The notes under the pieces were generated by a model. The model was not told the DNA's origin. It searched no databases and worked only from the letters and a program-made list of their open reading frames with translations. Both the position numbers and the translations under genes were made by a program. From the NCBI RefSeq assembly GCF_015637705.1, contig NZ_JADOBE010000001.1:541573-605572 (forward strand): a stretch of DNA of 64,000 nt. The letters run 5' to 3'. Source of the stretch: Pseudomonas sp. N040 (GTDB lineage Bacteria > Pseudomonadota > Gammaproteobacteria > Pseudomonadales > Pseudomonadaceae). This document shows positions 27,066 through 35,426 of the stretch, piece by piece (positions within the stretch are counted from its first letter, which is position 1; every line of letters starts with the position of its first letter).

Positions 27066-27896
27066 ATGCCCGAGACATTGTCCGCCTGTCGCCTGCGCCG
27101 GCCGCGTTGGCTGTTGCCCCTGCTGTGCTGGTCAGTCCTGCTGCTCGCCGGTCGGCCGGCGGTGGCCGAGTCACTGCTGGCGATCGGCGATGAATGGTGT
27201 CCGTACAACTGCGCCAGCGACAACCCGCGGCCCGGCTATCTGGTCGAGTTGCTCAGGGATATCTACGCCGAACAGGGCCTGCAGGTCGAATACCGGGTGG
27301 TGCCCTGGTCTCGGGCGCTGAAGATGATGGCGGACGGCAAGGCCGACCTGCTGCTGGCCACCACCCCTGAGACCACCCCCGGGCTGCCGCTGAGCGTCGC
27401 CGTTGGCGAGGATCGCACCTGCTTTTATGTTCCGCGCGGCAGTGCCTGGCGCTACAGCGGCCTGGCCGAGCTGCAGCAGCGCCGCTTTGGCGTGATCCAG
27501 GATTACAGCTACGACGGTGGCGGTGCCCTGGATGGGCTGATTGCGGCCAGTACGTCGGCCGCCGGGCCGGCCATGGCATCCAGTGGCGAGAATGCGCTGC
27601 AGAACAACTTCAACAAGCTGCTGGCCGGGCGGGTCGACCTGGTCCTGGAGAACTGCGCGGTTGGCAGCTACAGCTTGCGTCGCTATGGCCTGCGCGAGCG
27701 CATCCAGTCGGCCGGCAGCCTGCCGGGCTACCGCGGGGTGCTGAACATCGGCTTCAACCCGGCCGCCCCGGATGCGCACTTGCGCCTTGAGCAGCTGCGC
27801 GCCGGGCTGGAGCAACGCCGGCGCAGCGGGGCCTTGCAGCAGCTGCTGGAGGCCTATGGCCTGGTCGACTGGGTGCCGGCCGCGCAGCCCTATTGA
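27066..27896 (+). CDS. Periplasmic solute-binding protein, family 3-like
   Basis: A 276-residue exported protein with a signal peptide (LLLAGRPAVAES, cleavage near residue 35). The mature sequence opens with a binding-protein strand (LLAIGDEWCPYNC), then GYLVELLRDIYAEQGLQVEYRVVPWSRALKMMADGKADLLLATT, which is the SBP_bac_3 pattern. Two close cysteines (CPYNC) are unusual and may form a disulfide. No permease or ATPase gene is adjacent, as is common for stand-alone sensor or scavenger proteins of this family. I chose the ATG at 27066; upstream in-frame codons have no signal-peptide advantage. Confidence 0.82.
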   Translation: MPETLSACRLRRPRWLLPLLCWSVLLLAGRPAVAESLLAIGDEWCPYNCASDNPRPGYLVELLRDIYAEQGLQVEYRVVPWSRALKMMADGKADLLLATTPETTPGLPLSVAVGEDRTCFYVPRGSAWRYSGLAELQQRRFGVIQDYSYDGGGALDGLIAASTSAAGPAMASSGENALQNNFNKLLAGRVDLVLENCAVGSYSLRRYGLRERIQSAGSLPGYRGVLNIGFNPAAPDAHLRLEQLRAGLEQRRRSGALQQLLEAYGLVDWVPAAQPY

Positions 27897-27977
27897 TAGG
27901 CTCTGTTCCAGTCGGCCCTATTGATAGATTTTGCACCCAACACGTACTACTCAAGGGTCCGATCAATCACGTTGCGG

Positions 27978-29927
27978 CTACAGGATCAGCCCGCCGCTGG
28001 CCTTGTGCTGTTCGCGCAGGCGCTGGTCGAGTTGTTGCAGGTTGGCCTTGCCACCCTCAAGTTCGGCCAGCCGGGCCGGTTCCAGCAACTGGCGGATTTG
28101 CGTTTCCAGCTGCCCGCTGAGCAGTTGCAGCTGGCGCTGGCGGCTGCTGCTGCCGGCTTGCAGGGCCTGCCATTCGCTGTCCTGCGGCAGGCCGTAGCCG
28201 CTGTCCAGCAGCTGCGCCGGGCGGCTGAGAAAGCCACTTTCGTCGAGCATGGCCTTGAGGGTCTGGCTGGCCTTGCTCCAGGCCGGGTTGTCGACGGCGC
28301 CGGCCTGGTCCAGGTAGGTGCGCTTGAGTTCGTCCTGGGCCAGCAGCATCTGCCGGCGCAGCGCGGCCTGTTCGAGCAGCAGCAGCGCGGCATTGCTGCG
28401 CAGGTCGGCCGCGGCGAACCATTGCCGGCGCTCGCTGGCCGAGAGCTCCAGCCACTCTTCGACGCTGCTTTGCGGGATCGGCAGGCGCTCGTGCAACACC
28501 ATGAACATTGCCTGGTAGCGCTCGCGGAAGGAGTCGAAGCGGTAACCCAGGCGCAGGGCTTGCTTGCGGTCGTCGAGCACCCCGAGATCGGCCACCCCGC
28601 GCGCGGCCAGCAGCTCCTGCAGGCCGTTGGGCAGGATGCTGTCGAGGCTTTGCAGCTGCGGGTGACGGGTGCCGGTGCGCAGCAGCTTGAGGGTTTCCAC
28701 CGCGCAGTTGTTGCTGAAGAAGTAATAACCGCCGTCATAGCTCCAGTGCAGCTGGGCAGCCTGCTCGAGCAGTTGCCCGATCTGCGCGCGGCTCAGGCGC
28801 AGCGGAATCGAGTTGAGGCTGCGCAGCTCGACCTTGGTGTATTCCTCGATGACCTGCTCCAGCGGCAGCACGAACAGCCGCGATGGATAGTTGCCGCTCA
28901 GGCCGTCCCAGCTGGACAGCTGCACATCGCCGACAAAGGCACGGTAGGACAGCACCAGGTGGCGGTCGAGATCCAGCCGGCACTGCGGTCCGCGCGGCCG
29001 GCCGGGCGCGCAGATCACCAGGCGCAGCATGCCGTGGCCCCAGCGGCTCATCCATTGCTGGTTGGCATCGGCAAACAGGTAATCGACTGCATAGACCTGC
29101 TGCGGGTCGATGCTGCCGAGCGGCTGGCTGGTGAAATCATGACTGGCATTCATGTAGGCCAGCCCGGGCCGGCACGCCGCCTGGCTGGCCGGCGCCCAGC
29201 CGAAGTGCTCGCGGAAGTAGCGCTGCAGGCCCGGGCGGCGACAAGCGTAGCTCGGGTCGAGGAGGAAGTACTCCAGGTTCACCGCGACGAACTCGCGCGG
29301 GTTGCTCAGTTCGTAGGTATCCGGGCTGCGATCGGTCTGGTCGTTGCGCGGGTCGCGCGCGCCGCGCTGGCCGGCGCGTTCCTGCCAGCCGGCGAGGTCG
29401 AGCAGGCGCGGGTCATCGGAGAGGCTGAAGCGCCGTGCGCCGAGGCTCCGGCAGTGCTCGGCCAGGCCGATCGGGCCACGGCTGGCCAGCTGCTGGCGAC
29501 AGCGCTGAGCTTTCAGCTGGGCGGCCGGCGCTTGCAGGCGGGCGCGGTCATACAGGTGGGTCAATTCATGCAGCACGGTGGCCAGCAGTTCGCGCTGCTG
29601 GCTGCCATGGCTGCGCCGGCTGGGCTGGCTGGCCGAGCCATCGACCAGCGCCGGCAGCAGTTCGGCATTCAGCGCCAGCCGGCTGTGGCGCGGGTCGGCC
29701 TGCCCATAGGCCTGCGCCGGCAGGCCGGACTGCCAGCCTACGCTGACCTGCTGGTCCAGGCGTTCGACAAAGCTGGGCGGCAAGGCGGCCATGGCCTGCT
29801 CAAGCAGGGCCTGGCTGGCCTGCTGCTCGGCGTCGGTGAGCCCGCTGGTGTCCAGCTCCAGACGCAGATTGCCGAATACGCTGGCACTTCCCAGCAAGCA
29901 GGCAAAGGCCAGCCACAGGCGCAGCAT
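27978..29927 (-). CDS. DUF4105 periplasmic protein with zinc-protease-like motif
   Basis: A 649-residue exported protein (signal peptide, residues 1-19). The first half carries LHELTHLYD, an HExxH motif of zinc metalloproteases, and a YELSNPREFVAVNLEYF stretch. The central part is the DUF4105 domain, related to the Lnb N-terminal periplasmic domain, with RWGHGMLRLVICAPG and the FFSNNCAVETL block containing a conserved-looking cysteine. The last 200 residues are helical and Gln/Leu-rich. Function in Pseudomonas is unknown; a peptidase or acyltransferase role on envelope lipoproteins is inferred. The ATG at 29927 is preferred over the upstream TTG at 29936. Confidence 0.8.
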   Translation of the reverse strand: MLRLWLAFACLLGSASVFGNLRLELDTSGLTDAEQQASQALLEQAMAALPPSFVERLDQQVSVGWQSGLPAQAYGQADPRHSRLALNAELLPALVDGSASQPSRRSHGSQQRELLATVLHELTHLYDRARLQAPAAQLKAQRCRQQLASRGPIGLAEHCRSLGARRFSLSDDPRLLDLAGWQERAGQRGARDPRNDQTDRSPDTYELSNPREFVAVNLEYFLLDPSYACRRPGLQRYFREHFGWAPASQAACRPGLAYMNASHDFTSQPLGSIDPQQVYAVDYLFADANQQWMSRWGHGMLRLVICAPGRPRGPQCRLDLDRHLVLSYRAFVGDVQLSSWDGLSGNYPSRLFVLPLEQVIEEYTKVELRSLNSIPLRLSRAQIGQLLEQAAQLHWSYDGGYYFFSNNCAVETLKLLRTGTRHPQLQSLDSILPNGLQELLAARGVADLGVLDDRKQALRLGYRFDSFRERYQAMFMVLHERLPIPQSSVEEWLELSASERRQWFAAADLRSNAALLLLEQAALRRQMLLAQDELKRTYLDQAGAVDNPAWSKASQTLKAMLDESGFLSRPAQLLDSGYGLPQDSEWQALQAGSSSRQRQLQLLSGQLETQIRQLLEPARLAELEGGKANLQQLDQRLREQHKASGGLIL

Positions 29928-30033
29928 CACGGGCAACAGACAGATCGATTTTGTGCAGGTGCCAGCTTGCTGGCGCCTGCATCTAGCCCGCTACCCACCC
30001 TTGAATCTGGCCGCATCAATAAGGCTCTGTTGC

Positions 30034-30348
30034 TCAGTGGGCAAGAATCGCCTGGGCCAGGGCTTCGTCAGTTGCCTCACGGGCTTCGGGCAGTTGTTCG
30101 CGCAGGCTGCGCAGGGCGGCTTCCAGTTGCACGGTGCGCACTGCGCCTGCGGTGGCGATGAAGCTGGCGGCGTCGTCGCGGGCGGCCAGCACCAGCTTCA
30201 TGTCACGAACCGAAGTGGTGGTATCGGAGGTGAAGTCCAGGGTGCGCTCGGTGGCGTGCAGCAGGACATTGCTGGTGGCCACCAGGCTACGGGCCTGGAC
30301 GCTGCTGCAGGCCAGCAACAGGAGGATCAGGGAGATGATGGGACGCAT
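30034..30348 (-). CDS. DUF2388-family small exported protein (copy A)
   Basis: A 104-residue protein with a signal peptide (LLLLACSSVQA-R, cleavage near residue 19). The mature part follows the DUF2388 pattern as I recall it: SLVATSNVLL, DTTTSVRDMKLVLAARDDAASFIAT and a QLEAALRSLREQ end. The family is restricted mostly to Pseudomonas and has no assigned function. It is a paralogue of the gene at 30448-30756, 99 bases away on the same strand; the shared ARDDAASF/AKDDAASF block is the best-conserved part. GGAG lies seven bases before the ATG. Confidence 0.85.
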   Translation of the reverse strand: MRPIISLILLLLACSSVQARSLVATSNVLLHATERTLDFTSDTTTSVRDMKLVLAARDDAASFIATAGAVRTVQLEAALRSLREQLPEAREATDEALAQAILAH

Positions 30349-30447
30349 GGCAAGGCTCCGGCGGTCAGCGACTGTTGATAGGCACAGGGACTCCGGCGAG
30401 AGGCCTGCAGCAAGCGGCGCAGCAGTTGCTGCTGCGCCGGGGCGGGC

Positions 30448-30756
30448 TCAATACGCCAGGATGGCTTCGGCCAGTTGCATGTCGCTGGCCTGCAGTTGCG
30501 GCTGCTTGCCACGGATCAGGGTTACCGCGGCCTCCAGATGGACCCCGCGGATCTGCCCCTGGCTGGCGACGAAGCTGGCCGCATCGTCCTTGGCCGCGCG
30601 CACGATCTTTTCGTCATCATCGGTCGACGAGGAGGTGGCATCGGAGGTTGAGCCGGTGGCATCGCTGAGCCAGTCGGTGGTGACCACGAAACTGGTAGCC
30701 CCGGCCTGGGTGGAAAGTGCCAGCAGGCTGGCGGCGACAAGCAGACGAAGATGCAT
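30448..30756 (-). CDS. DUF2388-family small exported protein (copy B)
   Basis: A 102-residue protein with a signal peptide (SLLALSTQAGA-T). It shares with copy A the SFVVTTDW-type start, the AAKDDAASFVASQG block, an LEAAVTLIRG helix and the final LAEAILAY (LAQAILAH in copy A). Between the two halves is a Ser/Asp/Thr-rich stretch (SDATSSSTDDDEK) absent from copy A. A 10-base perfect hairpin (30416-30438) lies between the two genes. Function is unknown; secretion to the periplasm is the only firm prediction. Confidence 0.85.
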   Translation of the reverse strand: MHLRLLVAASLLALSTQAGATSFVVTTDWLSDATGSTSDATSSSTDDDEKIVRAAKDDAASFVASQGQIRGVHLEAAVTLIRGKQPQLQASDMQLAEAILAY

Positions 30757-30863
30757 GGTGGACGTTTCCTTCAGATTGAACAGAAGCCAAGGTTAACCGA
30801 GAGGCGGGGCATTGGGCCAATGCCGGCATGCATTTAGGCATGGTTCAGGCCGGCGCTGGCGGC

Positions 30864-32861
30864 CTATTTGCCTTTCTTGTCGCGGCCCTTGGCCTTTCCC
30901 TTGGCTTTTGCCGCGGGCTTGCGCTCAACCTTTTTCAGCGGCGCCCTGCCGCTGGGCGGCTGGAGGCCCGGCTTGCGTGGTGGCGTGCTGACGGCCTGCG
31001 GCTGGGCCACGGTCGCCACCGTGCTGCTACTGGCAGCCGGCTTCGCCGGCGCCTTGGCGGCTGGCGTCATGGCTGCGGTTTTGGCCGCCCGTGGTTGGCT
31101 GGCGACCTTGGCAGCCGGCGCCGGGACAACTGCCGGCGCCGCGGCGGCAGTGCCGGCGGATTTTCCAACGGGGGCTTTCACGACAGCCGCTGGAGTAGCG
31201 GCCTTGACCGCCGGCGCCGTGGTCGTCCGCGGTTTGCTGGCAACCTTGGCGGCCGCTGGCTGGGCGACCGCTTTCGCTACTCGGGCCGCTGCCGGTTTAC
31301 CGGTGGTTTTCGGCCGCGCTGGCGTGGCCGCTGGCGCCGGGGCGACGGCCTTGCCTGGCGCTGTCCGCGCCGGTTTGCGCGCCGCAGGCCGGGCCGCCTT
31401 GGCGGGGGCTGCCGGGTTTGCCGAGTCAGGCTCCGGCAGCCGCTTGCTGGCCAGCAGCAGCTCCTCGAAGCTGTCGCGGTAGCACTGCGCGAACACGGCC
31501 GGGTCCGGCATCATCTGCCGGCAGGCCACGGCACAGACCCACAGCGTGCCGTTGTAGCTGAAGCCGGTGATGTTCAGGCCGAGGTTGTCCATCGGGATCG
31601 ACACCGGCAGGAACAGCACCATCTTGGCCCCGGCCAGGTACAGCGGCACATCCGGGCCGCGCACGTTGGAGATGGTCAGGTTGGCGCGCGGCAGCAGGCC
31701 CTGGGTGATCAGCATCTTGCCGGCGGCCGCCGGCAACAGGTTGAGCAGCTTGCCGGGCAGGTCCTTGCCGATGCTGTTGGTCACCTGCTTGGTCTTGTGA
31801 CTGCCGCGGCGCACGGCCTGCAGGCGCTCGAGCGGGTCGGCGATGTTGGTGCATATCGGCATCGCCGACATGCCGACCTGGTTGCCCACGTCGGCATCCT
31901 TCTTTTCGCCGCGGGTCGAGATCGGCACCATCGCATTCAGGCTGGACTCGGGCAACTCGTGCTTGTCGGCGAGGTATTTGCGCAGTGCCCCGCCGGTGAC
32001 TGCCATGAACACGTCGTTGACCGTGACCCCGGGCAGCTTGCTGCGGATCTGGTGAATCTCGCCCATCGGCAGGCCGAGGGCTTCCACCACGCGATGCGCC
32101 GACACTGCATGGTCGAAACGTGTGACCGGCGCCTTGGCCGGCAGCGCGGAAGGCTCATCGTGCGCCTTGGCCGGATGCTCCTCGCCCAGCTGCGCGAGGT
32201 ATTTGCGACCAAAACTGAGGCCCAGCTTGCCGACGTCCAGCAGCAGCTTCGAGGTATCCACCAGCAGGTTGGCGCCGTTACCCACGGCGCGGGCGTACAG
32301 CTCGACGGCCGAGGGTTCGCGGTCGGCAATGATGGTCGAGTTGGTCTGGATGGCGTCATCGTTGCTGGTGAAGCTGTGGATCGCCTTCATCAGTTCGGCG
32401 CCCGCCTCACCGTCAATCGCGGCATGGTGCATCTTGATGAAGAAGGCGAAGCTGCCGGGCGGAATGCCGTGAATGTTGTTCAGGCCCTCGATCACGTAGC
32501 ACTCCCAGGCCGGCATGCTCAGGTCCAGCGGCCGGGCATGAATGCGTGCCACCAGAATGCACAGCTGGCGCCAGTCGCCCGGCTTGGGCAGGGCGATGTG
32601 GCGGATGTGGTACTCCAGATCGATATCCGGGTCTTCGATCCAGTACGGCCGGTCGATCCCCAGCGGCGGATTGACCAGGCGGCGGCGGAAAATCTTCGAC
32701 TTGCCGAGGCGACCGGAGAAAAAGTCCAGCACGCCCTTGAAGCGAACCTTGCCCCCCGGCGCGCTGGACGGGTCATAGATGCCCAGCCCGCCGACATGCA
32801 TGCGCTGGTGGCCGTTCTCCATGGCGAGAAACAGGTTGTCCATTCCGGAGAGTTGCTTCAT
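30864..32861 (-). CDS. Wax ester synthase/DGAT-family acyltransferase with long basic Ala/Pro/Lys tail
   Basis: A 665-residue protein. Residues 1-475 form the WS/DGAT fold that joins acyl-CoA to an alcohol or diacylglycerol; the catalytic HHxxxDG motif is HHAAIDG at 145-151, and the second-domain signature RGPDVPLYLAGAK and the LNITGFSYNG block are present. The last roughly 185 residues (about 30867-31425) are a low-complexity tail of Ala, Pro, Lys and Thr, ending in KGKAKGRDKKGK, like histone H1-type or AlgP-type tails. Typical family members end near residue 470, so this is an added segment. I chose the ATG at 32861; the frame is open to 32999. Confidence 0.87.
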   Translation of the reverse strand: MKQLSGMDNLFLAMENGHQRMHVGGLGIYDPSSAPGGKVRFKGVLDFFSGRLGKSKIFRRRLVNPPLGIDRPYWIEDPDIDLEYHIRHIALPKPGDWRQLCILVARIHARPLDLSMPAWECYVIEGLNNIHGIPPGSFAFFIKMHHAAIDGEAGAELMKAIHSFTSNDDAIQTNSTIIADREPSAVELYARAVGNGANLLVDTSKLLLDVGKLGLSFGRKYLAQLGEEHPAKAHDEPSALPAKAPVTRFDHAVSAHRVVEALGLPMGEIHQIRSKLPGVTVNDVFMAVTGGALRKYLADKHELPESSLNAMVPISTRGEKKDADVGNQVGMSAMPICTNIADPLERLQAVRRGSHKTKQVTNSIGKDLPGKLLNLLPAAAGKMLITQGLLPRANLTISNVRGPDVPLYLAGAKMVLFLPVSIPMDNLGLNITGFSYNGTLWVCAVACRQMMPDPAVFAQCYRDSFEELLLASKRLPEPDSANPAAPAKAARPAARKPARTAPGKAVAPAPAATPARPKTTGKPAAARVAKAVAQPAAAKVASKPRTTTAPAVKAATPAAVVKAPVGKSAGTAAAAPAVVPAPAAKVASQPRAAKTAAMTPAAKAPAKPAASSSTVATVAQPQAVSTPPRKPGLQPPSGRAPLKKVERKPAAKAKGKAKGRDKKGK

Positions 32862-33043
32862 GGCGAATCCCAGCCTTTCTGATCTTTTGTGGGCTGAAAT
32901 ATGGGCCTTGCAAGCACTTTTCGCAACCTGCAGCAGCCCGCAAATACACTGATGGAATTGGCTGATTCGCGGTTGGTTCATTGTTTTCCGTAAGGCCACT
33001 ACTTAGACTGCGCGGGCTGTCAAACGGCCTATCTGGATTAAGC

Positions 33044-33871
33044 ATGTTGAAACGCATCAAGCAAGTGATCTCGGCTGCTCGGCAGGCTTGGACAATGCCC
33101 GTGGTCGAACCAAAAGCGCAGCTGGACCAGGTCACCAGAACTGGGCTGAAGGACATTCACATGAGCGGCTGGACCCAGGATACCGGCGAACTGGTTACAG
33201 GCTTTCATATTGGCCCGGAAGATACGGTTCTCGACATCGGTTGCAGCGATGGTGGCTACGCCACGTTCAGTGCCAGACAGGGCGCGGCGATCATTCTGGC
33301 GGATGTGGATGCAGCAAAGCTGGACGTTGCGCGGACCCGTCTGGAGGCTATTCCGGCGCGCAGTCTGCAGACCTTGGTTACGGATGCCGATCCGATCCCC
33401 TTGCCGGATGCTTCGGTCAGCCGGATAGTGGCGATGGAGGTGCTGGAGCATGTCGATTGCCCGGCGCAGTTCATGGCTGAGCTGGTTCGGGTGGCGAGGC
33501 CGGGCGCCTTGTTTCTGCTCACTGCGCCGGATGAGGCCATAGAGGGGGTGCAGAAGCACATTGCCCCGCCAAGCTATTTCGAGAAGCCCAACCACATCCG
33601 TATCTTCAAGCGTGGCGAGCTGGAGCAGCTTGCACGGGATGCCGGTCTGCAGATCGTTGACCGGTTCAGTTATGGTTTCTACCTTGCGGTCTGGTGGTCA
33701 CTTTACTGGGCGTGCGAGAACCAGTCATTGTCCCCTCCGTGGCATCCTCTGCTTGAGGACTGGGCCAAGGTCTGGTCAAGGCTGCTTTCGCTTCCTGAAG
33801 GGCTGAAGATCAAGGCAGCACTGGATCAGGTCATGCCCAAGAGTCAGGTCGTTATTGCGCGAAAGCCCTGA
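33044..33871 (+). CDS. SAM-dependent methyltransferase, polysaccharide locus (paralogue 1)
   Basis: A 275-residue class I methyltransferase that should act in the cytoplasm on a sugar of the growing polymer. Motif I reads VLDIGCSDGG, motif II ends in LADVDAAK, and the SRIVAMEVLEHVD block is typical of Methyltransf_11. A long C-terminal extension (about residues 180-275) ends in MPKSQVVIARKP, a feature shared almost word for word with the genes at 36988 and 39082, showing that the three arose by duplication. It opens the rightward polysaccharide locus; a promoter probably lies in the 182 bases before it. Confidence 0.88.
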   Translation: MLKRIKQVISAARQAWTMPVVEPKAQLDQVTRTGLKDIHMSGWTQDTGELVTGFHIGPEDTVLDIGCSDGGYATFSARQGAAIILADVDAAKLDVARTRLEAIPARSLQTLVTDADPIPLPDASVSRIVAMEVLEHVDCPAQFMAELVRVARPGALFLLTAPDEAIEGVQKHIAPPSYFEKPNHIRIFKRGELEQLARDAGLQIVDRFSYGFYLAVWWSLYWACENQSLSPPWHPLLEDWAKVWSRLLSLPEGLKIKAALDQVMPKSQVVIARKP

Positions 33872-33911
33872 TGCTGCTGTTTTCCAATATCAGTAACCCA
33901 ATGGTTCCAGT

Positions 33912-35426
33912 GTGATCATTCTCGTCGGCTCAAAGATCGATCAGTCCAGCATCCGCAGCTCGCTCGGCAAGCCGGAGTACAGCTATTTCTTTCTGATGAA
34001 GGACTTTCTGCCGGTGCTGGAGCGCCTTGGTACGGTGCGGGTTGTCGAGAGTCTGGAAGAAATCGCCGCACTGTCCGAGCGCTACCGCGCCGAGGGCGAG
34101 CAAGTCGTGTTCCTCAGCTTCACGCCGCCGCAGCAGGCGCCGCTAGCAGTCGGCTGCCCGACCATAGTGGTGTTCGCCTGGGAGTTCGATCGCCTGCCCG
34201 ATCTGCCTTGGGGCGACAACCCGCAGAACGACTGGCGCTATGTGTTTCAACGGGTGGCCGGCACCATCAGTACCAGCCGCGAAGCGGCGGAGCTGGTCAG
34301 CGCCTGCATGCCCGCTGCGTTTCCAGTGCTGGCCTGCCCGGCGCCTGTGTGGAACCGGTTTGCCGACCTGGGGGAGGCGCCGACGGGACCGGACCTGGCC
34401 TCGCGCTCCTTCAGTTTCCAGGGAATTCTGATCGACAGCGCACTGCTGGGGCTGTCCGCCGACGGACTGGTGCGCAAGCCCGAGCCCGAGGTGGAACCAG
34501 AGCCGGTGGTGGTCCTGGAGCCAGAACCTGAGCCCGCAGTGCAAGAGTTACCACCCAGCCGCTGGCGCGAGACCTGGCTTACCAGCGGAGCGCTGCTGCG
34601 CGGCTGGTGGCGGGAGGTCTGGCGCGGCGAACTGCCCAGCGTGCAGGCGTTGCCGGTCGTCGAGTTGCCGCCCTCGGCTCCGGCCGAGCAGCCGCCTGCC
34701 GTGCTTGGCGAAGCAGCCGAGCCCTTCCCGGTCAGCGTTGCCGGGGTTGTGTATGTCAGCGTTCTGAATCCGGCGGATAACCGCAAGAACTGGGTAGAGA
34801 TTGTCACCGCGTTCTGCTGGGCCTTCAAGGACAAGGACGACGCCACGCTGGTGCTGAAGATGACGCACCATGACCTGGACTATTACCGGATCGTGCTGAT
34901 TACCCTCCTGTCGCGTCTGGCGCCGTTCAAGTGCCGGGTGGTCGTGCTGCATGGCTTTCTGCAGGATGAGCAGTACCGCGAGCTGATCCGCGCCAGCACC
35001 TTTTATATCAACGCTTCGTCGGGCGAAGGGCTGTGCCTTCCGCTGATGGAGTTTCTCAGCGCCGGCCGGCCGGCGATCGCGCCGCTGCACACGGCGATGG
35101 CCGATTATATGAGTGACGAGCTGGGCTTCGTTATCCGCTGCTCGCCGGAGCCGTTTTGCTGGCCCCACGACCCCGCGCGGATCTTCACCACGCACCGCCA
35201 GCGGCTCAATTGGGAGTCGCTGATGCGGGCCTTCGAGCAGAGCTACCGGCAGGCGCGGACGACGCCGCAAGACTATCGGCAGATGGCGGCCAATGCCTCG
35301 CAGCGGATGCGCGAGTTTGCCTCTGTCGAGGCGCTGCAGGGGCGGCTCGGAGGGTTCATCGAGCAGGTTCTGGCCGCTGCCGGGGCGCCGGGTCCGGCAG
35401 CCCGGGATGAAGGGGGGCGGCCATGA
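33912..35426 (+). CDS. GT4-like glycosyltransferase with Pro/Glu linker (paralogue 1)
   Basis: A 504-residue glycosyltransferase. The N-terminal half (about 1-185) has a Rossmann-like fold with VVFAWEFDRLP; the C-terminal half from about residue 260 contains the GT4 donor-binding E-x7-E motif EGLCLPLME near residue 372. Between them residues 189-214 are a Pro/Glu-rich linker (PEPEVEPEP repeated). It begins with GTG at 33912, which aligns with the sister start MKLIVYS at 35423; the ribosome site is weak. The gene overlaps the next by four bases. Its sister at 35423-36991 shares the whole layout. Confidence 0.85.
   Translation: MIILVGSKIDQSSIRSSLGKPEYSYFFLMKDFLPVLERLGTVRVVESLEEIAALSERYRAEGEQVVFLSFTPPQQAPLAVGCPTIVVFAWEFDRLPDLPWGDNPQNDWRYVFQRVAGTISTSREAAELVSACMPAAFPVLACPAPVWNRFADLGEAPTGPDLASRSFSFQGILIDSALLGLSADGLVRKPEPEVEPEPVVVLEPEPEPAVQELPPSRWRETWLTSGALLRGWWREVWRGELPSVQALPVVELPPSAPAEQPPAVLGEAAEPFPVSVAGVVYVSVLNPADNRKNWVEIVTAFCWAFKDKDDATLVLKMTHHDLDYYRIVLITLLSRLAPFKCRVVVLHGFLQDEQYRELIRASTFYINASSGEGLCLPLMEFLSAGRPAIAPLHTAMADYMSDELGFVIRCSPEPFCWPHDPARIFTTHRQRLNWESLMRAFEQSYRQARTTPQDYRQMAANASQRMREFASVEALQGRLGGFIEQVLAAAGAPGPAARDEGGRP

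Noticed and set aside
27887..27927. A 13-base direct repeat (GCCCTATTGATAG) at 27887-27899 and 27915-27927
   Set aside because: The first copy includes the stop of the solute-binding gene and the copies are only 15 bases apart; no mobile-element ends or duplication of a longer target were seen, so it is probably a small local duplication.
33000..33043. A search for a JUMPstart/ops element before the polysaccharide locus
   Set aside because: No GGCGGTAG-type sequence was found in the 182 bases before the first gene, so RfaH-type control is not supported.
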